A stretch of 57,487 nucleotides of DNA, taken from positions 1 through 57,487 of the forward strand of contig JAAXZI010000090.1 of assembly GCA_012719955.1 (NCBI GenBank), given 5' to 3'. Position numbers and translations under genes: made by a program. Positions 24,920 through 33,000 of this stretch are shown piece by piece. How positions within the stretch are numbered: the first letter of the stretch is position 1; every line of letters starts with the position of its first letter. The notes under the pieces are model-generated. The model was not told the origin of the DNA. It did not search any database and was given only the letters and a program-made list of their open reading frames with translations. This stretch comes from Phycisphaerae bacterium. Lineage in GTDB: Bacteria; Planctomycetota; Phycisphaerae; UBA1845; PWPN01.

Positions 24920-26104
24920 TTACTGCATGCCAATGAACAGCGCGAGCAGATCAATGATAAACAGCACGACGATCGCGCTTTCCAGCCAGATCATCACCCG
25001 GTTGGTGAGGTCCTGTTGCAACAGTTGATAGAGATGGTCCAGCGTGCGAAGTTTTTCCTCGATCGAGTGGTGCCAGTCGCTCAGGTGGAACCGGGCGGAG
25101 AGAGCCTGGTAGATGCGGGCCAGGTGCCAGTCGCCGAAGAATTTGGTGATGTTGGAGAGCTCGTCGCTGAGCTGGGCCAGGTCGATGCGGATCTCGCGTA
25201 GTTCGCGCAGGACCTCGGCCCGGCCGCGCCACCGACGGACGCGCAGGTCGCGATAGGCCCGGTCCAGTGATTCATCGCAGAGGCGGTCATAGGCCTCCAG
25301 CTCGGTCAGTTGAAGATTGGCCAACTCCATGACGTAAAGCGTCTCGGCGAAATTCTGCGGCTGGTCGATGATCAGGGCCGCGTCCCAGTCTACCACCACG
25401 ATATCCTTGCCGTAGTAGCTAAGGTATTTAGCGGTGGATTCCTCCGATTCCTGGTTGGAAAGCTCGGCAATGTCCGGCTCCTGCGTCAGCAGAGCGGCCA
25501 CCTCACGGCGGTGGACGGTCAACCAGTCCTCGGTGTTGATGATCTCTCCGTCGGAGCCGATCAGTGGGGCCTCGATGCAGAAGACCGTGTAGGCCTCCTC
25601 GTCGCTGAGCCGCGGCACCGGCCGGATCATGTGCGTATGCAACTCCCGCCGGACGTCCTCGGCAAGCCGCAACACTTCGTCGTGGAGGGTGCCGTTGTTG
25701 AAGCGCAGATCGTGGTAGACGATGAGATCCTCAATGCGTTCGATCTCGAAGGGAACCCGGACGATCATGCTGATGGCGCCGACCGGGAGGAGCTTGATGG
25801 TTCGCTCGACGCGCACAAGGCCGCGGGGGCCGATCCGCTCCAGCGGCGGCAGATGCACCATTTGCGGGCGGTAGAAAAAAAGCTGCCGGGGACTGCGTTT
25901 GCTGACGTCGATGGCAAACTGGGCCACCGGCTGGCCAAGCAGTTCGCGGATGGGCGCCCGGCTCATGTCGTAGGCCACGTCAAAGGCATAAATGTACACG
26001 GCCTCGCCCCTGTAGGTGTCCACCTCGCAGGTGGGCGTCTTGGCGCGCGTTTTGGCCGTGCCGCCGGTGATGTTTTGATCGATTGACGAAGCCATCGCTG
26101 TCAT
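24920..26104 (-). CDS. RMD1/DUF155-like membrane-anchored protein
   Basis: A 394-residue protein with a mixed N-terminal domain (VDTYRGEAVYIYAFDVAYD), a long charged helical region (about 285-370) and one C-terminal transmembrane helix (WLESAIVVLFIIDLLALFI). This layout resembles the RMD1/Sif2 (DUF155) family, whose function in bacteria is unclear. The ATG at 26104 is chosen because upstream sequence is low in coding character; 26095 is also possible. The segment KFFGDWHLARIYQAL is the most distinctive. It is probably tail-anchored in the inner membrane. The family call is moderate. Confidence 0.55.
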   Translation of the reverse strand: MTAMASSIDQNITGGTAKTRAKTPTCEVDTYRGEAVYIYAFDVAYDMSRAPIRELLGQPVAQFAIDVSKRSPRQLFFYRPQMVHLPPLERIGPRGLVRVERTIKLLPVGAISMIVRVPFEIERIEDLIVYHDLRFNNGTLHDEVLRLAEDVRRELHTHMIRPVPRLSDEEAYTVFCIEAPLIGSDGEIINTEDWLTVHRREVAALLTQEPDIAELSNQESEESTAKYLSYYGKDIVVVDWDAALIIDQPQNFAETLYVMELANLQLTELEAYDRLCDESLDRAYRDLRVRRWRGRAEVLRELREIRIDLAQLSDELSNITKFFGDWHLARIYQALSARFHLSDWHHSIEEKLRTLDHLYQLLQQDLTNRVMIWLESAIVVLFIIDLLALFIGMQ

Positions 26105-26353
26105 TGTACGGGGATGGCCACGCAAGAGTCGAACGCGGCAGCCGGCTCTTTCCGCCTGAGACGTTCCTAAATGATTGAGTGACAGGAGCTTATTGTGGTC
26201 CCGGGGCTGCCATAGGGACTGCAAATGGTTGAGCAGAGCGGGCGTTGCCGGGCCTTTCGCCTCGCGCCCGAGACAGTTGAAGCATTCCGTGGGACAGCTT
26301 AGACTCACCGCCGTGGAGTGGCTGGCAACATTTCATTTTGGCGGGATAAAGAC

Positions 26354-27868
26354 ATGACAGGAACCATTCTGATGACGGCCATGGTCGCAATCGTGGGTGC
26401 GGAAGCCGGAGCGGCGCCCACGGGTGCATCGCTTGCGTGGACATCCGCGGATCCCATCGTGGTTCGCGCCCGGGGATGGGTTGGCGACGGGCGGTTTGCC
26501 GATGCGGAGGCGCTCCTCAAAGCGGAGGCCCAGGCGGCGGATTCCGAGGCCGCCCGTGCCCGTCGGGAGATGCTCGAGATCATCCGGCGGATCCGCCGGG
26601 AATATTCGCTCACGCCCGAGGACCTGCTGGCCAGGGTGAAACGATCACTCCCAGATGTCACTTTGGATGATCTGACCCGCTGGCGCGAGGCCGGTCAGGT
26701 GCGCTTCCGTATGATTGACGGCCAGCTTCGCTACTTCCGGCGCGAGCCGTCGCACATGTTCCGGTTCTGCCCGGAGGCCATCGAGCGGCTGGAAGCGCGG
26801 TCGCCCGGATCATCGCCGGCGGCCAGGAGCAAGAAGGTCCAGGGCAACCTGATCGCCCATCTTGAACAGATTGTGGCCGCGGCCGGCAAGGCCGACGGTC
26901 CGGAGGTGCTGCCGATTCGTCATCGGGTGACGTTCAAATTGACCGTCTCCCCCAACCGTCCCGGGGCCAAGGCCGGCTCGCTGGTGCGCTGCTGGCTGCC
27001 GTTCCCGCAGGAATACCGGCAACAGAAGGATGTGAAGCTGATCCGCACTTCGCCGGCCAAACACATCCTGGCCCCGTCGGCCGTGGATAGCTCGCCCATG
27101 CGGGGCGCCCCTCAGCGGACGGTCTACCTTGAACAAAGGATCCAGGATCCGGCCAAGCCGGTGGTCTTTGAAGAAGAGTTTGAGTACACCTCATACGCCT
27201 ACTATCCGGCCCTCAAGGCCAGCGACGCCCGCGCGTTGCCGGCGGACTTCGACCGCACCTATCTGGCCGAACGGCCGCCGCATATCGCGTTCACCCCGGA
27301 GATCAAGGCTGCCGTTCGGGAGGTGGTGGGGGCCGAGCAGAACCCGCTGGAGAAGGTTCGCAAGATCTACCATTACCTGGATGCGAAGGTCCAATGGTGC
27401 CCCGAGGAGGAATACCCCATTATTCCGAGCTTCTGCACGAAGGCCTTCACCACCGGCCAGGGGGACTGCGGGGTTCAGAGCATCCTGTTTGTGACCATGT
27501 GTCGCTTGGCGGGCGTGCCCGCTCGCTGGCAGTCGGGCTTTGAGACCAAGCCCTGGGGCTGGAACATGCACGACTGGTCTGAGGTCTACATCGAGCCCTG
27601 GGGCTGGTTGCCGGTGGACATGTCCTATGGCCTGCAGCCGTCCGAGAAGCCGGAGATCCGCGAGTTCTACATCGGCCATCAGGATTCCTACCGTCTGATT
27701 GTGAATCTCGATTACGGCACGCCGTTCATCCCGGCCAAGGAGGATCTGCGCAGCGAGCCGGCCGACCTTCAGCGCGGCGAGGTCGAGATCGACGGGCGCA
27801 ACCTCTACTTCGACGAGTGGGATTACGAGATCAGTTTCGACTGGCAACCGGGCGAGACCGGGAAATAG
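26354..27868 (+). CDS. Secreted transglutaminase-like protein
   Basis: A 504-residue protein with a short signal or anchor (residues 1-22). Residues about 60-140 are helical and charged, followed by a beta domain (200-330) and a transglutaminase-like core. The Cys-His-Asp triad is visible at C372 (GDCGVQ), H406 (NMHDW) and D422 (PVDMSYG). Bacterial members of this superfamily usually act as cysteine peptidases rather than cross-linking enzymes. The ATG at 26354 is preferred to 26318 because it begins the hydrophobic segment. The divergent gene on the left and convergent phosphatase on the right leave it as a single transcription unit. Confidence 0.85.
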   Translation: MTGTILMTAMVAIVGAEAGAAPTGASLAWTSADPIVVRARGWVGDGRFADAEALLKAEAQAADSEAARARREMLEIIRRIRREYSLTPEDLLARVKRSLPDVTLDDLTRWREAGQVRFRMIDGQLRYFRREPSHMFRFCPEAIERLEARSPGSSPAARSKKVQGNLIAHLEQIVAAAGKADGPEVLPIRHRVTFKLTVSPNRPGAKAGSLVRCWLPFPQEYRQQKDVKLIRTSPAKHILAPSAVDSSPMRGAPQRTVYLEQRIQDPAKPVVFEEEFEYTSYAYYPALKASDARALPADFDRTYLAERPPHIAFTPEIKAAVREVVGAEQNPLEKVRKIYHYLDAKVQWCPEEEYPIIPSFCTKAFTTGQGDCGVQSILFVTMCRLAGVPARWQSGFETKPWGWNMHDWSEVYIEPWGWLPVDMSYGLQPSEKPEIREFYIGHQDSYRLIVNLDYGTPFIPAKEDLRSEPADLQRGEVEIDGRNLYFDEWDYEISFDWQPGETGK

Positions 27869-27869
27869 C

Positions 27870-28727
27870 CTATGGCACGCCGGCGAAGGGGCGGATGCGG
27901 TCCACCAGCTCATCGAAGGTGTACTGCTTCCGGCAATCGACCGGCAGGAACATGCCGTGGTTATGATCGCTGGCCAGGATGATCACCCGGTTGAAGCGGG
28001 TGTCGTAGCCGAATTCCTGGGGTTGATGCCCGATGACGAAGTACTCCACGTCGTAGGCCTTGGCCAGCTTCTCGATGAGCGCGGGGGTGTGGCGGCGCCC
28101 CCAGACCATCTGGTACACCGGCCCGCCCTCGGAGAGATCGAGCTCCTCAGGGGGCGCGTGCACGCAGACAGGGTCGAAGCGGTCAATGTAGGCCACGTCG
28201 GGTAGTGAGTGGGCGAAGAAGATCCCGTTGGCCGTTCGGCCGGCTACGGGAAAGGAGGCGATGAAATCGTCGATGGCCATGATGGCCTCGTCCACCTGCG
28301 CGGTGCCCATGACCTCGGCAATGCCGCGTTCGAAATCGTCGGTGACGATCCGGCCGCCCTTGGTGATCTCGTGGTCCTGGAGCTGGGCCAGTTCGTGATT
28401 GCTCTGAAGAAAATGCACCTGGTCAGGAAAGAAGGTCTTCCACTGGGCGGCTTCGAGCAGTAATTCCACTGACCGGTCGGCGGCCCCCAGGGACTCGGGC
28501 TCCTGGTGAATCAGCTCGTGGAGGATCACATGGCGGATGGGAGTGGTTTCCAGCCGGCAGTAGCGCACGAGCTTCTCGAAATTTTTTCGATGTCCGTGCA
28601 TGTCGCCGGTCATGACCACCTGCCCGTAGTTCGCGAAGCACAGCAGCGAACCCTCGCGCAGGGGATCCTCGCGGTTGAGCTCGGCGGCGCGCCGAAATGT
28701 ATCGATGGCTGTGGCAATTAAGCTCAT
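27870..28727 (-). CDS. Calcineurin-like metallophosphatase
   Basis: A 285-residue metallophosphoesterase resembling PPP-type phosphatases. Motif I is GDMHGH (41-46) and motif III is SNHE (109-112). Later histidines occur in FFAHS, IGHQPQ and SDHNHG. The middle GDxxDRG motif is missing; that place reads HELIHQEP (70-77), so metal binding must differ. The start codon overlaps the kinase stop as ATGA. It probably removes phosphates placed by that kinase, but this is an inference from the coupling. Confidence 0.8.
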   Translation of the reverse strand: MSLIATAIDTFRRAAELNREDPLREGSLLCFANYGQVVMTGDMHGHRKNFEKLVRYCRLETTPIRHVILHELIHQEPESLGAADRSVELLLEAAQWKTFFPDQVHFLQSNHELAQLQDHEITKGGRIVTDDFERGIAEVMGTAQVDEAIMAIDDFIASFPVAGRTANGIFFAHSLPDVAYIDRFDPVCVHAPPEELDLSEGGPVYQMVWGRRHTPALIEKLAKAYDVEYFVIGHQPQEFGYDTRFNRVIILASDHNHGMFLPVDCRKQYTFDELVDRIRPFAGVP

Positions 28728-29623
28728 TGCGACGAGCCTGTCCGCGCCGGAGTCCGGTTGTCCTTGTCGCCCAGGAGAGGTCCGGTCAAGGTCGCGTCAT
28801 TCTTGTCCAGGACGTGCTGAGCGACTTCCAGCCGGCACAGGACCTCGCGCATGTCCGTTGGCCGGTCTTTGGGCAGAGGCTGGCAGCAGTCGGCGATCAG
28901 CCGGCTCAGGGCGGTCGGCACGTTGGGGTTTACCTCGTGAGCCAGGGGGGCTTCCCGCGGTCCCACCAGGTCAATGCCCGTACGCCGCTTCTTGCTCGGC
29001 AAGACGGTGGGGATCACCCGCCCGGTGACGGCCCAGTATAAAGTCGCCCCCAGATTAAAAACGTCTGTGCGTTGATCCAGGGGGGCCCCTTTCTCAACCT
29101 GTTCCGGGGCGATGTAGTCCGGGGTTCCCTGGATGCGCCCTTTGACATGACCGACCGGGCAACTCTGGCCGAAGTCGATGATCTTCACCTGGCCAGTGGC
29201 GGTAATCATGATGTTGTTGGGCTTGATATCCGTATGCACATAGCCCATGCGGTGCAGCGCGTCCAACCCGTGGGCCACCTGGATGAAAATCCGAAGCAGC
29301 CCGTGGGTGCCCAGGGGGCCGATCTGTTCCAGGGTGCGGCCGTCCACATACTCCATGATGATATGTAATTCGCGCACCTGGAAGAACTTGCGGACTTTCC
29401 GCATGTCGATGCTGCGGCGCAGGCTGGGGTGGTTGAGGCGGGATGAAATCTCAAAATCATTCTGGGCCTGAACGATGTAGCGATCATCGTCCACCGCCCG
29501 CCGGACCACGCGCTTAAGGGCATATTGTTCCCCGGTCCGCTGGTCCACGACCAGCCAGATGGTTGAGCGCGCACCGGTACCGAGACGTTCGTAAACAGTG
29601 TATCCGGGGACCGTAAAACTCAC
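28724..29623 (-). CDS. Hanks-type Ser/Thr protein kinase
   Basis: A 299-residue soluble kinase without any transmembrane segment. It has a Gly-rich loop GTGARS (15-20, third Gly absent), Lys37 in ALKRV, the catalytic loop HTDIKPNN (130-137, Asp132), DFG at 150-152 and APE at 172-174. The residue before the catalytic Asp is Thr, not Arg, so it is a non-RD kinase that may not need activation-loop phosphorylation. The C-terminal 40 residues are a polar tail. The phosphatase gene overlaps it by 4 bases. Between it and the next upstream gene (29624-29851) I see nothing. Confidence 0.9.
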   Translation of the reverse strand: MSFTVPGYTVYERLGTGARSTIWLVVDQRTGEQYALKRVVRRAVDDDRYIVQAQNDFEISSRLNHPSLRRSIDMRKVRKFFQVRELHIIMEYVDGRTLEQIGPLGTHGLLRIFIQVAHGLDALHRMGYVHTDIKPNNIMITATGQVKIIDFGQSCPVGHVKGRIQGTPDYIAPEQVEKGAPLDQRTDVFNLGATLYWAVTGRVIPTVLPSKKRRTGIDLVGPREAPLAHEVNPNVPTALSRLIADCCQPLPKDRPTDMREVLCRLEVAQHVLDKNDATLTGPLLGDKDNRTPARTGSSQ

Positions 29624-29851
29624 GCACCAGCTCCGCTGACCGCTGGGTCGAAGAGCAACTCCAAGTTACAAACGGCAGTAGCCACGAGAAGTGCCGTTGC
29701 CGCCTGCAATTGTAAGATCGTCCTAATTATCCAGTCAACCAAAGTGTCCATTGCTTATCGGACGCGCAGAGGAGGGATCGCCCGGCGTGCGGGGATTCTC
29801 CCATGCGGTGGACTCCGTTATGGGACGTCACGGGGTGGTATGAGGGTCAGG

Positions 29852-30373
29852 TCAGCGCGATCCGCCAAGGCTGAGCTGGCCGACTGAGGCTTGGGCGGAG
29901 TTCTCCGGGCCTCTTCGACCATTAGCCGGCGGAATCGCCAGCGTATCGGCCAGCACGATGTTCCGCTCGGGGATTCGGCACTTGTCGCACAGCAGGTTCA
30001 TCAGCCACCGGGTGGTTTGCCACTGCATGGGCGTGACCTTGTTGGTATTGGCCGACGGCTGCAGGGCAATACGCACGACGCCGTTCTGACCCAGGTGGCT
30101 CTGTGTCTGCCAAGCCTGAGTCCAGGACAGGGCGCCTTCGCGATCGACGAAGAAATGGGTTTCCTGCGGATCAATCCGCCCGTCCTTACGGGCCGGATCG
30201 ATCCGAATGTATCGCCATTGCTGCTTGATGGAGTGGGCCACCAATTCAGCGGGTTGAGTTGCGGATCGGTCCGGCTTGGGCTGAACCCAGTGGAGCAGTA
30301 CCGCGCCAGCAGTCATTGAGGCAACCAGGCAGCCGAGCGTCTGGGCCATCCTTCTATGGCGGTCTTTAGCCAT
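29852..30373 (-). CDS. Degenerate amidase-like membrane protein
   Basis: A 173-residue protein with an N-terminal membrane anchor (about 11-29). The rest resembles N-acetylmuramoyl-L-alanine amidase type 2: WRYIRIDPARKDG (53-65) aligns with the WxYIVIHHSAT strand, and LMNLLCDKCRIPERNIVLAD with the LxxLCxxYxIPxxxIxGHRD helix and loop. The zinc histidines are replaced (IHHS by IDPA, GHRD by LADT), so it cannot be a normal zinc amidase. It may bind peptidoglycan without cutting. The similarity is by eye and the call is moderate. The C-terminal 25 residues are polar. Confidence 0.5.
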   Translation of the reverse strand: MAKDRHRRMAQTLGCLVASMTAGAVLLHWVQPKPDRSATQPAELVAHSIKQQWRYIRIDPARKDGRIDPQETHFFVDREGALSWTQAWQTQSHLGQNGVVRIALQPSANTNKVTPMQWQTTRWLMNLLCDKCRIPERNIVLADTLAIPPANGRRGPENSAQASVGQLSLGGSR

Positions 30374-30489
30374 GGAACCTACTCACGGGTGGTGACCTTG
30401 GCGCCCGGTTCCATCCGTAACGCCGAGAACAGGTTTCTACTCTAGCTATCGGTCAAACGCAATCACAAGGTGGCATTTTTTTCACTCAA

Positions 30490-31533
30490 TTACCGCGCCG
30501 CGCGGCGCTTTTCGCCGGATTCTGAAAAAATGGCGATGGACTCTTCACGCACCTTCAGACCGCGCAGCAGTTTGAGCAGTGATTTCTCCTCCAGCGCATC
30601 GGTGCCCGGCTGGGTAAAGATCTCCACGCGCAGGTTCGGATCCTCGGCGATCCGCCGGGATATTCGGTGCGACAGCTCCGCCCGGGTGATGGTCTGACCG
30701 GCCAGTTGCAGCCGACCGTCAGACTTCAGATGCAGGCGGAGCGGGGCCGCCCGGATAATTAACCGCCCCTTGGTGCCCAGGGGGGGAATGCGCGCAGTAT
30801 TCGGACGTAGCCAGAGCTCCTCGTTCCGATCACTGTGCGACTCCGGCAGCGCGATCAGGGAGGTGGGGAAATCCACTACCGCCACCACCGTTCCTTCCAT
30901 GTCTGTCGCGATGCCTCGACCGCCTTCCAGGGGGACCGAACCGGCGAACACCCAGGGCAGCCGTCCCAGGGGAGCATTGCCTTCCGCCAGGGTCATCCAG
31001 TTTTCGATGGGCTCCTGCCGGACCTTGCCTTCCACTGTATATCGGACCTCCACATCCAGCGCGTCTCCGCTGGCCGGCGTGATGCGTCCCTCTTTGTCCA
31101 TGTACATGGGCTGTCCGGGGGTCAGGCCCATCAGGCCCATGGCCTGAAACAGGTGGGTGGGGCGGGCCTCAATGCGGACAATGGCCTCATGCTCGCGCAT
31201 CTGCGGCGAGCAGGCGAACAGCTCGATCAGCCCCTCCCGCAAGATCACCGTGAAGTCGACTTCCACCTGCCGCTGGCTCCAGTTGAGGTAGATGCCCGGC
31301 TGGAAGCGGACCACGCGGGGCTGGGTGGTCGCGGGGCCGGTGGTTGCACGGGTGGTTGGGGTCTTGTCGGGAGTTGACGGGGGAGACTGGCCGGCGGCGA
31401 CTGGGGTGATCGCGAGGACAAGAGCACAAATGCCTGCCCAGCCGGCTTTCCGGGTGGCCGAAAACGATGCCATTGCCCGGCACTGCTCAAGAGCAGCGGC
31501 CCACATTCTTCCGGCGTCGATTTCAAGGAGCAT
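30490..31533 (-). CDS. YdjY-domain secreted protein with ExbD-like end
   Basis: A 347-residue exported protein. A hydrophobic signal sits at about residues 30-48, followed by a Thr/Pro-rich linker. Residues about 75-235 match the YdjY-type domain common in planctomycetes (VEVDFTVILREGLIELFACSP, then REHEAIVRIEARP). The last 90 residues (GRLQLAGQTITRAELSHRI onward) resemble the periplasmic part of ExbD/TolR. The ATG at 31533 lies one base after the folD stop and has GGAG 8 bases upstream. An ATG at 31473 is another start. Function is unknown. Confidence 0.6.
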   Translation of the reverse strand: MLLEIDAGRMWAAALEQCRAMASFSATRKAGWAGICALVLAITPVAAGQSPPSTPDKTPTTRATTGPATTQPRVVRFQPGIYLNWSQRQVEVDFTVILREGLIELFACSPQMREHEAIVRIEARPTHLFQAMGLMGLTPGQPMYMDKEGRITPASGDALDVEVRYTVEGKVRQEPIENWMTLAEGNAPLGRLPWVFAGSVPLEGGRGIATDMEGTVVAVVDFPTSLIALPESHSDRNEELWLRPNTARIPPLGTKGRLIIRAAPLRLHLKSDGRLQLAGQTITRAELSHRISRRIAEDPNLRVEIFTQPGTDALEEKSLLKLLRGLKVREESIAIFSESGEKRRAAR

Positions 31534-31534
31534 G

Positions 31535-32419
31535 TCACTGACTCCGGGCCCGCTGCTTGCGGGCGGCTTCCACCGTATTGCGCAGCAGCATCGTCACGGT
31601 GACCGGGCCGACGCCGCCGGGTACGGGAGTGATGGCCCCGGCCACTTCGCGGACCGCCTCGAAATCCACGTCGCCGACTGTGCGCGAGATCTTCCGGCCG
31701 TCCGCGTCGACCGTTTTGATGCGGTTGATGCCCACGTCGATCACGACCGCCCCCGGCTTGACGTGCTCAACGGTAATCAGGCCGGGCTTGCCGACGGCCA
31801 CGACCAGCAGATCGGCCTGGCGGGTCTGTTCCGCCAGGTTGCGGGTGGCCACGTGACAGGCGGTCACCGTGGCCTCGCGCTGGATCAGAAACACGCTGAC
31901 CGGCCGACCGACAATGGCGCCCTGGCCGACCACCACCGCGTGAGCCCCGCGCAAGTCCATCCGGGTTTCATTGACCAGCTCGACCACCGCCAACGCGGTG
32001 CAGGGGGCGATGATCGGGGTTCCGTAGAAAACCAGCCCGATGTTGGCCGGGTTGACCCCTTCCACGTCTTTGTACGGGTCGATGCGGTACTGCAGCGAAG
32101 GGGCGTCAACGCCGGGCGGCAGCGGCATGTGCAGCATGATCCCGGTGACGCCGGGGTCGGCGTTGAGCCGCTCGATCGCGCCGGCGATGGCCGCGGCATC
32201 CGAATCCGCGGGAAGCTGCACAAGCTCATAACCGATGCCCATTTCCTCGCACTGGCGGGCCTGCGAGCGGGCATAGACCAGACTGGCCGGCGGTTCCCCC
32301 ACCAGCACGGCCGCGAGTTTCAAGGCACAGCCGTCCTCGGCCAGCTCGCGCACCTGTTGGCGAATTTCCGTCTGCATACGTTCAGCGATGCGCGTTCCAT
32401 CAATAATCGTAGCGGCCAT
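31535..32419 (-). CDS. folD: FolD-family dehydrogenase with altered active site
   Basis: A 294-residue member of the methylene-tetrahydrofolate dehydrogenase/cyclohydrolase family. NADP-binding and C-terminal signatures (VVVGQGAIVGRP, ITPVPGGVGPVT) are intact. The active site is not: the YxxxK lysine essential for cyclohydrolase (Lys54 in E. coli) is Gln53 (YARSQAR), the QLPLP glutamine is His97 (LHMPLP), and KDVDG reads KDVEG (Glu120). Human K56Q-type mutants keep dehydrogenase but lose cyclohydrolase activity, so this may be a dehydrogenase only or act on another pterin. The YdjY gene starts one base after its stop. Confidence 0.85.
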   Translation of the reverse strand: MAATIIDGTRIAERMQTEIRQQVRELAEDGCALKLAAVLVGEPPASLVYARSQARQCEEMGIGYELVQLPADSDAAAIAGAIERLNADPGVTGIMLHMPLPPGVDAPSLQYRIDPYKDVEGVNPANIGLVFYGTPIIAPCTALAVVELVNETRMDLRGAHAVVVGQGAIVGRPVSVFLIQREATVTACHVATRNLAEQTRQADLLVVAVGKPGLITVEHVKPGAVVIDVGINRIKTVDADGRKISRTVGDVDFEAVREVAGAITPVPGGVGPVTVTMLLRNTVEAARKQRARSQ

Positions 32420-32594
32420 GGGTGCTCTCGGTCGGACTCCAAATCACGTTAGACGGCGTTGAGTATACGTCGCCCCCTGGCCCTGTGCCACCACCTCGGG
32501 TCGCCGGTTTGTTGGCTGCTGGTTTGCCGCCTGCTCAAAGCCCTGAGCTTCCCGTGAGCCTTTTAAGCCATTGTCGAGCGGCCTCTTATGAAAG

Positions 32595-32989
32595 AAAAGG
32601 TGTCAGGAACCGATTCTTGACCTCTGCTTCGCCCTGCGGTAGCTTGCGTTCATGGGCAGACCTCTGCGAAGCGCGGCCGGAGGTGTGGTTTATCACGTCT
32701 TGAACTGGGCCAACGGGCGGACGACGATCTTTGGGGATGACGCCGACTACGCGGCCTTCCTGCGGATCGTGGGCGAGGCGGTGGAGCGGGTTTCCATGCG
32801 CCTGCTGGCTTGGTGCATCATGCCCAACCACTGGGCGACCCGGCCTGGCAGAAGCGGACCGCCGCCCGGCTGGGCCTGGAGTTGACCCTGCGGCCCAGAG
32901 GCCGCCCGCGCAAGCGGCCCGAGAGGACAAGCCCTGACAGACCAGGGGCAAAGCGTGCGGAGTAGAAATAATGGTTCCTGGCACCTTTT
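32595..32989 (+). mobile_element. Dead RAYT element with terminal inverted repeats
   Basis: AAAAGGTGTCAGGAACC (32595-32611) and GGTTCCTGGCACCTTTT (32973-32989) are 17-base inverted ends with one mismatch. They enclose a degraded REP-associated tyrosine transposase. The element is 395 bases and sits 11 bases before the peptidase start at 33001. Confidence 0.75.
32652..32965 (+). pseudogene. REP-associated tyrosine transposase remnant
   Basis: The N-terminal part MGRPLRSAAGGVVYHVLN to WCIMPNHW is typical of RAYT (Y1/HUH) transposases. The frame breaks inside the HUH motif: after MPNHW the second His is lost. The matching C-terminus GDPAWQKRTAARLGLEL followed by RPRGRPRKRP continues in another frame to a stop at 32965. 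About 120 residues, including the catalytic Tyr region, are missing, so it cannot be active. Confidence 0.85.
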
Positions 32990-33000
32990 TGGCGCCCCCT

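Noticed and set aside
24498-25028. Plus-strand frame in the gap after the aminopeptidase
   Set aside because: It crosses repeat B and runs into the RMD1-like gene on the other strand.
32971-33000. Upstream ATG for the P1 peptidase
   Set aside because: It lies within the transposon terminal repeat and would hide the signal peptide.
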